IMG/VR virus record: IMGVR_UViG_3300032020_000026
Span: 1-39,704 of that record
Direction: 5' to 3' (one strand)
From: a virus
DNA length: 39,704 bases
Shown here: positions 14,866-23,073 of the stretch, in pieces
How the letters are laid out: every line of letters begins with the position of its first letter
Numbering within the stretch: the stretch's first letter is position 1
The notes under the pieces: model-generated
The model's input: only the letters and a program-made list of their open reading frames with translations
Databases searched by the model: none
Told to the model about the DNA's origin: nothing
Made by a program: the position numbers and the translations under genes

Positions 14866-15758
14866 TAGAATTCATCACCTTGTTCTATTCGCCCTTCTAA
14901 TCCACATTTTTCACAAAGTTTTAGTGTTCTAAATTCCATATTATACAACCATTTTCTAATTTCTTTTGGTTGCCAATTACGTTGTTTTACAATTATATCA
15001 TTTTTTATTTTTAATGTTATTAGTTGCAAATTAATTTTAAATTGGCCAGAATCAAAAAATTTCTCTAATTCATCAATTTCTCTTGCAGAAAATAATTCAT
15101 AATTAAAAATATTTTTTAATTCTTTATTTGCACATAACGCAGCGGCGATTTTAGATTTGCGGACTTTATTTACTCCTTTTATATTATCTACCTTGTCACC
15201 AATAATAGCAAAATAAATTTTAAGTTGTTCAGGTTTTAAACCATAAAAATTTTCCTCAATCCAAGAAACTGTTCGTGGATTATTTCGTTGTTGAAATTGT
15301 GGGATTTGTATAATAGGGAACGGTTTATTCCTTAAAAGTTGAAGAAAATCTTTATCACTTGAATATATAATAGTTTTTTCAACTTGAGAATATTTTGCTG
15401 CTAAACTTGCTATAATATCATCTGCTTCTAATGTATCATCGTAGGCACTTTCTGCCACCATAGAAAGAAACTCTTTAAATTTTTCTATACGTTCAATATT
15501 TAAAAATTTATGAGCATCTCTCTTTCTTTTGTCCCTACGGTTTGCTTTGTATTCAGGATCAATTTTATAACGAAAATTATTTTTCCCTTCCCAACAAATA
15601 ATTATTTCATCCTTCCAAAATCGTCGGAAGGCCTCAAGCCCTTTTAAAAATCCAAATTCCATGCCTGTGGGTCGATCATCTCTTGTCGTCAGTTCGGACA
15701 ATTTGTAGTTACATCTATAGAGCTGCATCATACCATCTAAAAGTATAATTTTAATCAC
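14865..15758 (-). CDS. 5'-3' exonuclease / flap endonuclease (FEN)
   Basis: 297 aa PIN/5'-3' exonuclease family protein that removes RNA primers and flaps. Metal ligands are visible: LDGMMQLYR (first Asp), EADDIIA (about 115-121), SSDKDFLQL (about 133-141) and IGDKVDNIKGV (about 189-199, also the start of the helix-hairpin-helix). Initiation is at GTG with GGAAGG upstream, overlapping the end of the GIY-YIG gene by 8 bases. As in T4 and T5, a separate FEN complements the family A polymerase at 26308, which lacks this domain. Confidence 0.93.
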   Translation of the reverse strand: MIKIILLDGMMQLYRCNYKLSELTTRDDRPTGMEFGFLKGLEAFRRFWKDEIIICWEGKNNFRYKIDPEYKANRRDKRKRDAHKFLNIERIEKFKEFLSMVAESAYDDTLEADDIIASLAAKYSQVEKTIIYSSDKDFLQLLRNKPFPIIQIPQFQQRNNPRTVSWIEENFYGLKPEQLKIYFAIIGDKVDNIKGVNKVRKSKIAAALCANKELKNIFNYELFSAREIDELEKFFDSGQFKINLQLITLKIKNDIIVKQRNWQPKEIRKWLYNMEFRTLKLCEKCGLEGRIEQGDEF

Positions 15759-16452
15759 CGCCTTCCAATTCTTTTATTCTACGTTTTATTTGAGCAATTT
15801 GCATATTTTTTCTTGCTTCTGCAGATTTTGGTTTTCTCTTTTTTGCTTTTACCTCCGGGCGATTAAACGCTTCTTTCATATTTGCACAAGCTTCAGCAGA
15901 GCATTTCCAATGTTTTCCTTTTATTGCTTGTCTATGTTTTTCTATTGTTTCTGCAGAACGTTTGTATCCTTTTGCATTCTGATTTCCTTTTTGTTTTTCT
16001 TTTACCTCTGGACGGTTAAGTGCTTCTTTTATATTTGCACAAGCTTCTGCAGAGCGTTTTCCTTTTGCATTTTGATTTCCTTTTGCCGTTTCACTTCTTC
16101 TTGCTTTTTCCTCTGGACGATTAAACGCTTCTTTCATTTTGGCTTTTGTTTCTTCTTTATTAGGATTATTAGTAAAAGTATCACCACCTTCTCCTCCAGC
16201 AGTTAGATTATATCCGTTAGGAGCAACGCAATTTAAATTTCTTATGTCTTCTATCTCTAAAAGATTTGCTTCATCTCGAGTTTTGCAGGTGTGCAAAATT
16301 GTTACTTGCCAATTATCATATTTATAAAGAGACCTACAAACTAAACTACCAGAACGAAAATGTGCATTCATTCTTGCTTCAAGATTCTGAGTTTGACCTA
16401 CATAATATTTGTTACTTGTAGGGAAGTAGATTGCATAAATAAAAATTTTCAT
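15751..16452 (-). CDS. GIY-YIG homing endonuclease 2 with NUMOD-type repeats
   Basis: 233 aa paralogue of the genes at 8281 and 28319. The nuclease domain has AIYFP, YYVGQTQN, catalytic Glu in LEIEDI, and APNGYNLTAGGEGG. The C-terminus holds four or more lysine-rich modules with KRSAEACANIKEALNRPEV as the unit, an expanded array compared with its paralogues. It is locked between nrdJ (its ATG overlaps the nrdJ TGA) and the FEN gene (8-base overlap), a typical location for free-standing homing endonucleases. SD AAGGATAAC. Confidence 0.92.
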   Translation of the reverse strand: MKIFIYAIYFPTSNKYYVGQTQNLEARMNAHFRSGSLVCRSLYKYDNWQVTILHTCKTRDEANLLEIEDIRNLNCVAPNGYNLTAGGEGGDTFTNNPNKEETKAKMKEAFNRPEEKARRSETAKGNQNAKGKRSAEACANIKEALNRPEVKEKQKGNQNAKGYKRSAETIEKHRQAIKGKHWKCSAEACANMKEAFNRPEVKAKKRKPKSAEARKNMQIAQIKRRIKELEGGD

Positions 16453-18782
16453 TTTGTTATCCTTTTGCCTATATAATATCCATCTAATTGCTTCACGAAT
16501 TCAAACCATAATCCATTTTCTTTCCATTCAAAAGCTGAATTATGTTGATTCATTTTTTGTCCTTCGAACACACGGAAACCATTTCCTTGTATAAAAGTTC
16601 TATCCTCTATTCCGCATTTGTCTTCGTCACACGCTGCTCCTCTTAATGTCGTATCTTCATTTTCTTCTATTAATTCATAATTTATTGGTTTATATTCTTT
16701 TACCAATTTGTTCCATTTTTCATTATCAAAAGTTGTTGGTTCGTTTGGCATATAAGGAATTGATAAATATGCTTTTGAAGGCAGAAAAGTCATGCAACGA
16801 ATTTTATCTTTATTATTCCAAATATAATCTAAAACTTTTTCCCATTCATTTTCTCTTATTACAATTGTACTACTAATATTATGTGTTGGTTGTTTTTTTG
16901 TAGTTGGAAGGATCCAATTTTTATAAACTAAAAACATATCATTTATAAAATCTATTGCTAAAATTTCATCTTGACTTGTTCCATTAGCTTTTACAGGAAA
17001 AGTTATACACCAATCTCCATTTGGTTTTTCTTCTATCATTTGAGGATTAAATTGTTTAAAAAATTGTGCAACTGGTTCTAATGGATTTGCAGTTATTCGT
17101 TTGAAATAATATTTTGCAGGATGAGAATGTATTCCACTACTTATACAGCCGAGTTCTAAACTACTTGTTCCTCCTGGTTTGATACAAGTACAACGAGCAG
17201 CGGAATTAATTTTTATTTCTTTTGCAGTATATTCATTTACCTTTTCTACTATTTTTGCTCCTTCTTGTAATATATTTTTATCAAAAATCCAAGGAGCATC
17301 TCTCATTCCAGTTATACTTACTCCAATAAGAGCATCTCGTTTTACAATATCTTCAGTAACTTTTCCTAAATAAGGAAAATTAGTATAACTGGCTTGAAGA
17401 GTAGCAATGAAACTTGCCATTTGACAAGCATTATAAAAATCTTCTTTATCTTTACAGGCTGTTGCATTTATTTCTATAAGGTTACAAAATCCAAATCCTG
17501 TTTGTTTTATAGTTTTTATACCTAATCCATGCCAAACAGGATCAATACCAATTTCCCCACAAGGATTTATACCATAATCAAAATTATCTACAAATATAAA
17601 TCCCGGGTCGCCATAACTATTTTTATTAAGATTCATTATAAATTTAAAATCATTATAAGTACAAGTATTTGAATTTAATACTGCACTATTATTAGCCAAA
17701 GTTCGTTGTGAATTTTTACCATCAAAATCAAAATTTATTCCTGGATCTTTACAGTGCATCATTTCATCATCATTAAAACTGAATAATGAAATTAAACTGC
17801 TACGTCTAATTCCACCTGCAAGAACAGCTTTTGAAATATGACAAATTATATCATGGCATTCTATTGGTTTTAATTGTCTTTTTTGTGCTTTATTTAATAT
17901 ATTTTTTGTAGCTTCTAATGCTTCTTTTAAATCTAAATGTCCGGGAGCTTTTCCACCACTTTTTAAACAACTCCCTACTGGTCGAAGCTGATTATAATTA
18001 AATTCAATGTAATAACCATTTATAAAACTATTTATTAAAGCTGTTACAGCATCTGCCCATCCTTCAATTGTATCTTTTATTGTATGGTGACAAACAAGAT
18101 TTTTATCTATCTTTTTTATTTTTGGTAGCTTTTCTATATGTTGTTTTTGAATACTGAATCCAACTCCTACCCCACAAAGTAAAAGATATAATATTTGACC
18201 AAAAACTTCTGGTCTATCAATTAAAGTAAAACTACAATTATACATTCTTTCATTTCGTTCAAGTAAAGCTGATCCAGCAAATTGCATTGAACGCATAGAA
18301 GGTAGAATTTTTTTATCATAAACTAATTTAAAAGCATCATCTATTTTTTCAGTTAATAATGGAAATTTTTCTTTGTGCATATTTTTAACTCTACGCACAG
18401 TTTCATTAAAAGTTTCACGTCGTTTTAATGCTGGTATATATTGAGCATATTTACTGGCATGAATATAATCAGCAATAGCATTTTTATCTGGTTCTAATCT
18501 TCGTAGTTCAGCTCGTTTTTGTCTATAAAGAATATATTCTTTAGCAACATCTGGCTCATGTTGCATTAAAACAGATTCAACAATATCTTGAATTGTTTCT
18601 ATATTTATTAAATCAAAATTATTTATGCTCAATTTAATTTTGGTTAAAACATCTTCTACAATTCTACATAATAAAACCTGAGGAGCTTCTTGTTTTATTT
18701 TTATGAATGCTTTTTTAACAGCATTATAAATTTTATTTTTATCAAATTTAACTATTTGTCCATTTCGTTTTTCAACTTGCAT
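16449..18782 (-). CDS. nrdJ: Class II (adenosylcobalamin-dependent) ribonucleotide reductase
   Basis: Reduces ribonucleotides to deoxyribonucleotides; 777 aa. An ATP-cone at residues 1-90 (VEKRNGQIVKFDKNKI) is followed by the barrel: C183 in RMYNCSF, the radical cysteine motif NPCGEI (N406, C408, E410), FCNLIE (C438, likely partner of C183), and CIKPGGTSS. A single chain with this spacing resembles monomeric RTPR enzymes. The C-terminal redox pair is CDEDKC (718 and 723), but 54 residues follow it (ending GYYIGKRITK), whereas in RTPR the pair is near the extreme end. The host or environment must supply cobalamin. SD AGGATATAATT. Confidence 0.93.
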   Translation of the reverse strand: MQVEKRNGQIVKFDKNKIYNAVKKAFIKIKQEAPQVLLCRIVEDVLTKIKLSINNFDLINIETIQDIVESVLMQHEPDVAKEYILYRQKRAELRRLEPDKNAIADYIHASKYAQYIPALKRRETFNETVRRVKNMHKEKFPLLTEKIDDAFKLVYDKKILPSMRSMQFAGSALLERNERMYNCSFTLIDRPEVFGQILYLLLCGVGVGFSIQKQHIEKLPKIKKIDKNLVCHHTIKDTIEGWADAVTALINSFINGYYIEFNYNQLRPVGSCLKSGGKAPGHLDLKEALEATKNILNKAQKRQLKPIECHDIICHISKAVLAGGIRRSSLISLFSFNDDEMMHCKDPGINFDFDGKNSQRTLANNSAVLNSNTCTYNDFKFIMNLNKNSYGDPGFIFVDNFDYGINPCGEIGIDPVWHGLGIKTIKQTGFGFCNLIEINATACKDKEDFYNACQMASFIATLQASYTNFPYLGKVTEDIVKRDALIGVSITGMRDAPWIFDKNILQEGAKIVEKVNEYTAKEIKINSAARCTCIKPGGTSSLELGCISSGIHSHPAKYYFKRITANPLEPVAQFFKQFNPQMIEEKPNGDWCITFPVKANGTSQDEILAIDFINDMFLVYKNWILPTTKKQPTHNISSTIVIRENEWEKVLDYIWNNKDKIRCMTFLPSKAYLSIPYMPNEPTTFDNEKWNKLVKEYKPINYELIEENEDTTLRGAACDEDKCGIEDRTFIQGNGFRVFEGQKMNQHNSAFEWKENGLWFEFVKQLDGYYIGKRITK

Positions 18783-18797
18783 AATTATATCCTACAA

Positions 18798-19640
18798 TTA
18801 ATTTAATTTACTTTCATTGATTCTTAATCCTAATGCTTTTTTCCATTGTATTATAACATCAATTCTTGTAACTGGATTATCTTCTGTTCCTCCCCAAGAT
18901 TTTCTTGTTATCTTTTCTGTAATTTTTACAACTTGAGAATGTTTTTCTTTAAGATTTAATGCACAAATTTTAAGTAATTCTAAATTTCGATAAGAAGAGG
19001 CTCCACCATAAGCATTAGAACTGCATTGTTCTTGTGCCCATTTACAAGAAATTATATTAGGATATCCAAGTTCAAGAAGATTAAGAGTCATGTGAAAATC
19101 ATCCATTGTATTTATTTTTAATCCTGCATGAAAATCAAGTTTTTCTCCTAATATTATATCCTTTCTAAAACCATATATTCTATATGGTCTAACAACTTGT
19201 AATTCAAAACTATTTGTTTTTTTCATTCCATTTGTTAATTGAAAATTTTGAGTCCTTGCAGAAATACCAACATGAGCAAAATTTTCAAGTTGATTTTCTA
19301 TCCATTGAATCATTTCTAAAATTTGATTATTTGTAGCCACAGGAAGAGTAACATTATTAATTGATGGTCGATAATTAAAGTGTAAATCATCATCCATCAT
19401 AAGTATTTTATTATCCTCTGTGTGACAACTTTCAATTATATATTGGCGAATATTATTTATACCATAAAGATTTGTAGTTATGATTTTAAAATCTTTTCCA
19501 TAAACAGAATTATATTGAACACTTTCATTTATTGGAACAATCATATAGCATTTATATAATTTAGGAACATCAGCTCTTAATAAATTTTTAGCAGTTCGCT
19601 GAATATTAGCTCGCCCCATTGTTGGTATAATTATTTTCAT
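18798..19640 (-). CDS. Glycosyltransferase, TET-associated-like (TAGT-like)
   Basis: 280 aa GT-A-type glycosyltransferase. It opens MKIIIPTMGRA, then GINNIRQYIIE, then a metal-binding ILMMDDDLHF (about 85-94), then IRxxR-free middle and TMDDFHMTLNLLELGYP (about 184-200). The order fits the family called TET-associated glycosyltransferases in Iyer and co-workers' survey, which add sugars to hydroxymethylated pyrimidines in phage DNA. It stands next to an aGPT-PPlase family gene and a TS-superfamily hydroxymethylase candidate, supporting a DNA base-modification role. Its leader contains stem element E3. Confidence 0.75.
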   Translation of the reverse strand: MKIIIPTMGRANIQRTAKNLLRADVPKLYKCYMIVPINESVQYNSVYGKDFKIITTNLYGINNIRQYIIESCHTEDNKILMMDDDLHFNYRPSINNVTLPVATNNQILEMIQWIENQLENFAHVGISARTQNFQLTNGMKKTNSFELQVVRPYRIYGFRKDIILGEKLDFHAGLKINTMDDFHMTLNLLELGYPNIISCKWAQEQCSSNAYGGASSYRNLELLKICALNLKEKHSQVVKITEKITRKSWGGTEDNPVTRIDVIIQWKKALGLRINESKLN

Positions 19641-19644
19641 TTTA

Positions 19645-19734
19645 AACCTTTGTTTTTAGCTTAATAATGCGTTTCGGATTCCCAGTCGCCTCAAGGCTGG
19701 TTTTTAAGGTAGTTTGGTAGCTTATAATCATTAT
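19645..19734 (-). CDS. Possible 29-aa peptide within stem element E3
   Basis: An ATG at about 19734, preceded by GGGGG, opens a frame (MIISYQTTLKTSLEATGNPK then RIIKLKTKV) that ends in TAA four bases before the glycosyltransferase ATG. The same frame at E2 gives LKTNLEATGSPW, so LKTxLEATGxP is shared. It may be a leader peptide, or the similarity may simply follow from conserved DNA. Confidence 0.3.
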
Positions 19735-19760
19735 ACCCCCGAATTTTTCTTTACTGGGAC
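19653..19760 (-). ncRNA. GC-rich stem element E3
   Basis: Outer stem, minus strand: TCCCAGT (19753-19759) with ACTGGGA (19680-19686), extendable to ten pairs with one mismatch. It is followed by the 19-bp word TTTTTAGCTTAATAATGCG (plus strand 19653-19671), identical to E2. The inner segment AACCAGCCTTGAGGCGACT is shared almost exactly with E2. It lies between the aGPT-PPlase gene and the glycosyltransferase, so it forms most of the latter's 5' leader. Confidence 0.55.
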
Positions 19761-19786
19761 TCTATTTTAGGTTGTTTTAGGTTAGT

Positions 19787-20680
19787 TTAGGCTATACCAT
19801 TATATTTACTTCTTGGTCGGCCTTCGCCCATTTTTACTCTCATATATTTGTCCATCTCACAGAGACTATGTTCTACTTCACGAAGTTCAAATGGAACTTC
19901 TGCATTAAGAATATGTGTCTCTAAAAGATTTTTACTATTGGTTAATTGTCTATATAATAATTGCATAGAAGTTAATCCTTGTTGTTGATTTTTAAAAGGC
20001 AATCCAAGTCTCTTTAATCCTCGTTGAGCACCTGAACCCATATTCGCCCAAGTTAATTTATCTGTCGCATTTTTCAGTAATTTTGTAAATCGTAAATCAC
20101 AAGCAATTTCATAAGATAAAAATTTGCCAATACAATATAAATTTCGTAATTCATAAGTTATCCATTCTATACTATTTGTATGTCTAATAAAATCAACAAA
20201 TTCAAAGCGTCTATCCCAACATTCTTTACATCCTCGTAAATATGTTATATATTTTGGTTCACAAAAATGTCCATGAGTCATCCAAGCTCCTGTAAAAATT
20301 CGTTGATTGTTTTTGTATCTTTCTTTGATATACTTTTCTACTTCTTCATAAGAAACTACAAAACCAAGATTTTGTGCATGTTCATACCAATTAAATAAAC
20401 GATACCAATAAATATTAAAAAAGATTAATGCTTTTTGTTCTTGTTTTGTTGCTAATTTTAATAAAGATTTTTTATTTAGCATTTCTTGTAAAGCAACTGT
20501 TCCTTTATCAAGTTGCCGAAAGACATTTGTAAATTTATACTGCTGCAATATAACATCTTCAGTCCAAGGTTTTGGATGTTTATAAAATTTTCGTAAATAA
20601 ATATTATGACGTTCGTTTATCCAATATGCAAGATTTTTAATATTACAATGTCCAAATTTTATATCTTCAAGTTTAGGCAT
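19787..20680 (-). CDS. aGPT-PPlase family protein (alpha-glutamyl/putrescinyl thymine pyrophosphorylase clade)
   Basis: 297 aa. The phrases NLAYWINERHNIYLRK, ILQQYKFTNVFRQLDKG, GSGAQRGLKRLG and EHSLCEMDKYMRVKMGEGRP match the helical family named for putative alpha-glutamyl/putrescinyl thymine pyrophosphorylases. Iyer and co-workers proposed these replace the pyrophosphate on modified 5-hydroxymethyluracil with an amine in phage DNA. The exact reaction is not proved for this clade. Together with the glycosyltransferase downstream and the TS-family enzyme upstream it marks a base hypermodification locus. It ends just before stem element E3. Confidence 0.8.
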   Translation of the reverse strand: MPKLEDIKFGHCNIKNLAYWINERHNIYLRKFYKHPKPWTEDVILQQYKFTNVFRQLDKGTVALQEMLNKKSLLKLATKQEQKALIFFNIYWYRLFNWYEHAQNLGFVVSYEEVEKYIKERYKNNQRIFTGAWMTHGHFCEPKYITYLRGCKECWDRRFEFVDFIRHTNSIEWITYELRNLYCIGKFLSYEIACDLRFTKLLKNATDKLTWANMGSGAQRGLKRLGLPFKNQQQGLTSMQLLYRQLTNSKNLLETHILNAEVPFELREVEHSLCEMDKYMRVKMGEGRPRSKYNGIA

Positions 20681-20692
20681 AATTTATTTACT

Positions 20693-20785
20693 TTATAATA
20701 TATTTTTATCTTTTTTATTAAAGAAAAAATTAAGAAATACTAAGATACAAAATACTGTTAAAATTATTTTAATATCTAAACTCAT
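20693..20785 (-). CDS. Tiny single-pass membrane protein (30 aa)
   Basis: MSLDIKIILTVFCILVFLNF followed by a basic tail (FFNKKDKNIL). One hydrophobic helix. Its ATG overlaps the stop of the preceding tiny ORF (ATGA) and it ends 12 bases before the aGPT-PPlase start. Supported only by architecture and the overlap. Confidence 0.45.
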   Translation of the reverse strand: MSLDIKIILTVFCILVFLNFFFNKKDKNIL

Positions 20786-20907
20786 TTTATATTTTTTATA
20801 ATTTCTTTAATTAATTCAATAATTGTTGTAATAGTTTTTTGCCAACCAATTATTGTTATAGTTGTACCAAAAATTAATCCAGAAATGAATCCAAAAATAA
20901 GTTTCAT
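20782..20907 (-). CDS. Tiny membrane-associated protein (41 aa)
   Basis: Begins MKLIFGFISGLIFGTTITII with a glycine-rich hydrophobic segment, then an amphipathic helix (TTIIELIKEIIKNIK). It starts 11 bases after the TS-family stop codon, and ends in TGA overlapping the next ATG. Similar one-helix peptides with lysine tails recur in this window. Confidence 0.45.
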   Translation of the reverse strand: MKLIFGFISGLIFGTTITIIGWQKTITTIIELIKEIIKNIK

Positions 20908-20918
20908 TTTATTTTCTT

Positions 20919-21905
20919 CTATTTAATTTCTAAATTTTGTTTTTGCCATTCAGCAAAATATGGATTATAAAAATTTTCAGGTTTAACATCTGTCCATTTT
21001 GTAGCACAACCAGTAACGAGGTCACGAAAAGTTGAATTAAGAATTGTTAAATCTTTTAATTCTGAAAAATGATTAGGAATCCATTTTTCAGAATTTAATG
21101 CTTGTTCTATTTTATAATTTAAACTTTGTAATGTCGTTTCTGATGCTGGCCATTCCCAATTTATATTAGGATATTCAGACCAATAATTTTCAAGTATTTT
21201 ATTTACTTTTTCAAAGTTCTTCTCATAAAGATGTTCGCTGCCAGCTTGATGTATATAAGTTCCAAGTTCCAAATTTAATTCTTCAGCAATGATGCGTTGT
21301 AAAGTTGTAAAGCAAAATATATCATAAGGAAGGCCGAGCCACGCATCGTTGCTTCGCATTGTGGCTATAAGATAAAGTTTATTTTCACGAATTAAAAAGT
21401 GTAAAGCAATAGTACAAGGCAAATCTTTATGATCTCCAATAATTGCATGAAGCAAATCTCCGCTATCCCACATCGTTATAATAGCTTGACGTGTATTAGG
21501 TTTTTCTTTAAGAAGATGTATAAGAGCGTCTAATTGATTATCTCCATTAGGATGAAAAAAGATTTGATTTTCTTGAACAAAACCAGGATTATATCTCCAT
21601 CGTGCTCCATAAGAACCATAAGCTAATCCTTTTTCTGCAAAATTTTTATAAGAAGGAGCATAAGCCTCTATCATTTCTATTTTATTTGTGCCAGATAAAT
21701 AATACAACATCTCTGCACAAGCATAGGATAAGCTAAATTTACGTTCTGGAAATCCCAATAGAATATTTTTTAATGGATTAGTTAATACAGTTTGAAAACC
21801 TAAAATTTCTTTTGTATTTCCAGCACGAGAATCTAATTCACTTCCTTGCATCATTATTTGTTTTAATGCATCCCACCAAAGATGATTTAAATTATCATAT
21901 TGCAT
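20919..21905 (-). CDS. Thymidylate-synthase-superfamily pyrimidine hydroxymethylase (dCMP or dUMP)
   Basis: 328 aa. Landmarks of the TS fold: AYGSYGARWR, RQAIITMWD, catalytic Cys in KDLPCTIALHF, RSNDAWLGLPYDI, and GSEHLYEKN. In true TS the position after LGxPF is Asn; here it is Asp (LPYDI). The same Asn-to-Asp change is known from dCMP hydroxymethylase of phage T4 (gp42), where it favours the cytosine ring. I therefore favour a hydroxymethylase over a thymidylate synthase, although a dUMP-using enzyme is not excluded. Downstream genes for aGPT-PPlase and a glycosyltransferase support modified-pyrimidine synthesis. SD GAGGAATAATAA; stop TAG. Confidence 0.85.
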   Translation of the reverse strand: MQYDNLNHLWWDALKQIMMQGSELDSRAGNTKEILGFQTVLTNPLKNILLGFPERKFSLSYACAEMLYYLSGTNKIEMIEAYAPSYKNFAEKGLAYGSYGARWRYNPGFVQENQIFFHPNGDNQLDALIHLLKEKPNTRQAIITMWDSGDLLHAIIGDHKDLPCTIALHFLIRENKLYLIATMRSNDAWLGLPYDIFCFTTLQRIIAEELNLELGTYIHQAGSEHLYEKNFEKVNKILENYWSEYPNINWEWPASETTLQSLNYKIEQALNSEKWIPNHFSELKDLTILNSTFRDLVTGCATKWTDVKPENFYNPYFAEWQKQNLEIK

Positions 21906-21908
21906 TTA

Positions 21909-22181
21909 TTATTCCTCTTTTTCTTCTTCTTTTTCTTCTTCCTCATCTTCTTCATCTTCGCATATAATTTCTAATGAATTTTCACGATAAGCTAATTTTG
22001 CTTCTTCAAAAATGCCTAATACTTCATAATAATTTTTGCTTCCCCAGTTTACTATTTCAGAAATTAAAAGTTCTGCCGAAGCAACTTTTAGTTTATTAGG
22101 TATTAATTCAAAAAAGTTTTTTATTTTTTCAAATTCTTCTTCAATTTCTTCCCAAGTTAGTTTCTTTTTAAATTCAGCCAT
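21909..22181 (-). CDS. Hypothetical protein with acidic tail
   Basis: 90 aa. Helical body (KKLTWEEIEEEFEKIKNFFE) and a C-terminal run made almost only of Glu, Asp and Lys (about residues 74-90). No family recognised. It starts about 24 bases downstream of a strong hairpin (22205-22239) and two bases upstream of the hydroxymethylase junction. Acidic tails like this occur in DNA mimics and chaperones, but there is no specific evidence here. Confidence 0.55.
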   Translation of the reverse strand: MAEFKKKLTWEEIEEEFEKIKNFFELIPNKLKVASAELLISEIVNWGSKNYYEVLGIFEEAKLAYRENSLEIICEDEEDEEEEKEEEKEE

Positions 22182-22204
22182 GTTTTATTAGCCTTTCAAA
22201 AATA

Positions 22205-22239
22205 GGCAGACGGAGCGTTATTCCGTTTCCCCGTCTGCC
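22205..22239 (-). terminator. Strong hairpin with U-tract, possible terminator
   Basis: Minus strand: GGCAGACGG and CCGTCTGCC form a perfect 9-bp stem (22231-22239 and 22205-22213) with a 17-base loop, followed by TATTTTT. It sits between the 55-aa membrane-protein gene and the gene at 21909 and looks like an intrinsic terminator or attenuator. Confidence 0.6.
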
Positions 22240-22276
22240 ATCGGAGAGAAAATGAAAATATTAATTTAATGAAAAA

Positions 22277-22444
22277 TCAATACAAATAGCCTAACATTCC
22301 AAAAAGAATTGCACTCCCAATAAAAAGAATTACTCCTATTACTATAGACATTAGAAAAAATCCAAGGGCAAGATTCATCCCTACTATAATTGGATTTTTT
22401 AAGGTTGCTAAAACTTCTGTAATTTTTTCAGTTTCTTTTGCCAT
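22277..22444 (-). CDS. Small membrane protein (55 aa)
   Basis: Read from sequence: MAKETEKITEVLATLKNPII then a glycine-containing hydrophobic stretch covering about residues 19-53 (two helices, GFFLMSIVIGVILFIGSA). It begins four bases past the stop codon of the gene at 22449, with AAGGGAAATAAAATC upstream. Function unknown. Confidence 0.55.
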   Translation of the reverse strand: MAKETEKITEVLATLKNPIIVGMNLALGFFLMSIVIGVILFIGSAILFGMLGYLY

Positions 22445-22448
22445 GATT

Positions 22449-22766
22449 TTATTTCCCTTCCATTTCAGCTAATTCTTTTTGTAATCGTAAATATTTTTGT
22501 TTTAGGTCTTCTTTATTTTGTTCTTTATCTTCAATGTTTTCAATTTCTTTTTGAGTAGTTCTATCTTTTAATAATTCCCATTTAAGACCAAGTTCAACCA
22601 AATCATCAGTTCCAAAAAGTAATTTTCGTAATTCATTTTCTTTTTGAATTTTTATTTCAAAATAATTAGCAGCTTCAAAATTACTAAAAGGAGCATGGCG
22701 AGCTAAGATTTCTGCACGTGTCCATTGTTCAATTAAACTATAAATTTCTTTTATTTTTTCTTCCAT
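22449..22766 (-). CDS. Helical hypothetical protein
   Basis: 105 aa, highly charged and helical, with possible coiled coil at the C-terminus (KEDLKQKYLRLQKELAEMEG). No family recognised. SD is weak; its leader contains a predicted hairpin (GTCTC...GAGAC at about 22774-22797), so translation may be controlled by RNA structure. Confidence 0.55.
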   Translation of the reverse strand: MEEKIKEIYSLIEQWTRAEILARHAPFSNFEAANYFEIKIQKENELRKLLFGTDDLVELGLKWELLKDRTTQKEIENIEDKEQNKEDLKQKYLRLQKELAEMEGK

Positions 22767-23073
22767 AATATTGCGTCTCTACTCCAGCCCTTGAGACTTA
22801 AAATAGGTTGTCGTTAGTGTACTGGACACAACCATATATCCAATATTAAAATATTCAATATCAAAATCCATTTAATCCACTATTCCTAATTCAATTTTAA
22901 TTATAATGGAGCAGAGTTATCATATCTGCTCCGTTAGATGCTCTTTTTAACTCTATGTATTAAGTAGAGGTATGAGATTAAGAGTAACTCGCATTTAATA
23001 AATTTATTTTATGATAACCAGTAGATGAGAGGTTGTATATTCAACCTCTCATTGTTTCTACTGTCTATATAAA
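22767..23073. other. Hairpin-rich intergenic region
   Basis: About 300 bases. Four potential stems in tandem on the minus strand: 23019-23063 (17 pairs in two blocks), 22908-22932 (8 pairs), GGTTGT/ACAACC near 22808-22835, and GTCTC/GAGAC near 22774-22797. A 30-codon frame (22779-22871, MDFDIEYFNIGYMVV...) lies across the last two and could encode a leader peptide. No promoter of the family seen elsewhere is present. Confidence 0.55.
23019..23063 (-). terminator. Long hairpin after the gene at 23074
   Basis: ATGAGAGGTTG (23025-23035) pairs perfectly with CAACCTCTCAT (23042-23052) around a 6-base loop, extended by CAGTAG/CTACTG (23019-23024, 23058-23063). Located just past the stop codon at 23074. 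It lacks a clear U-tract, so it may be a processing or stabilising hairpin rather than a terminator. Confidence 0.6.
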
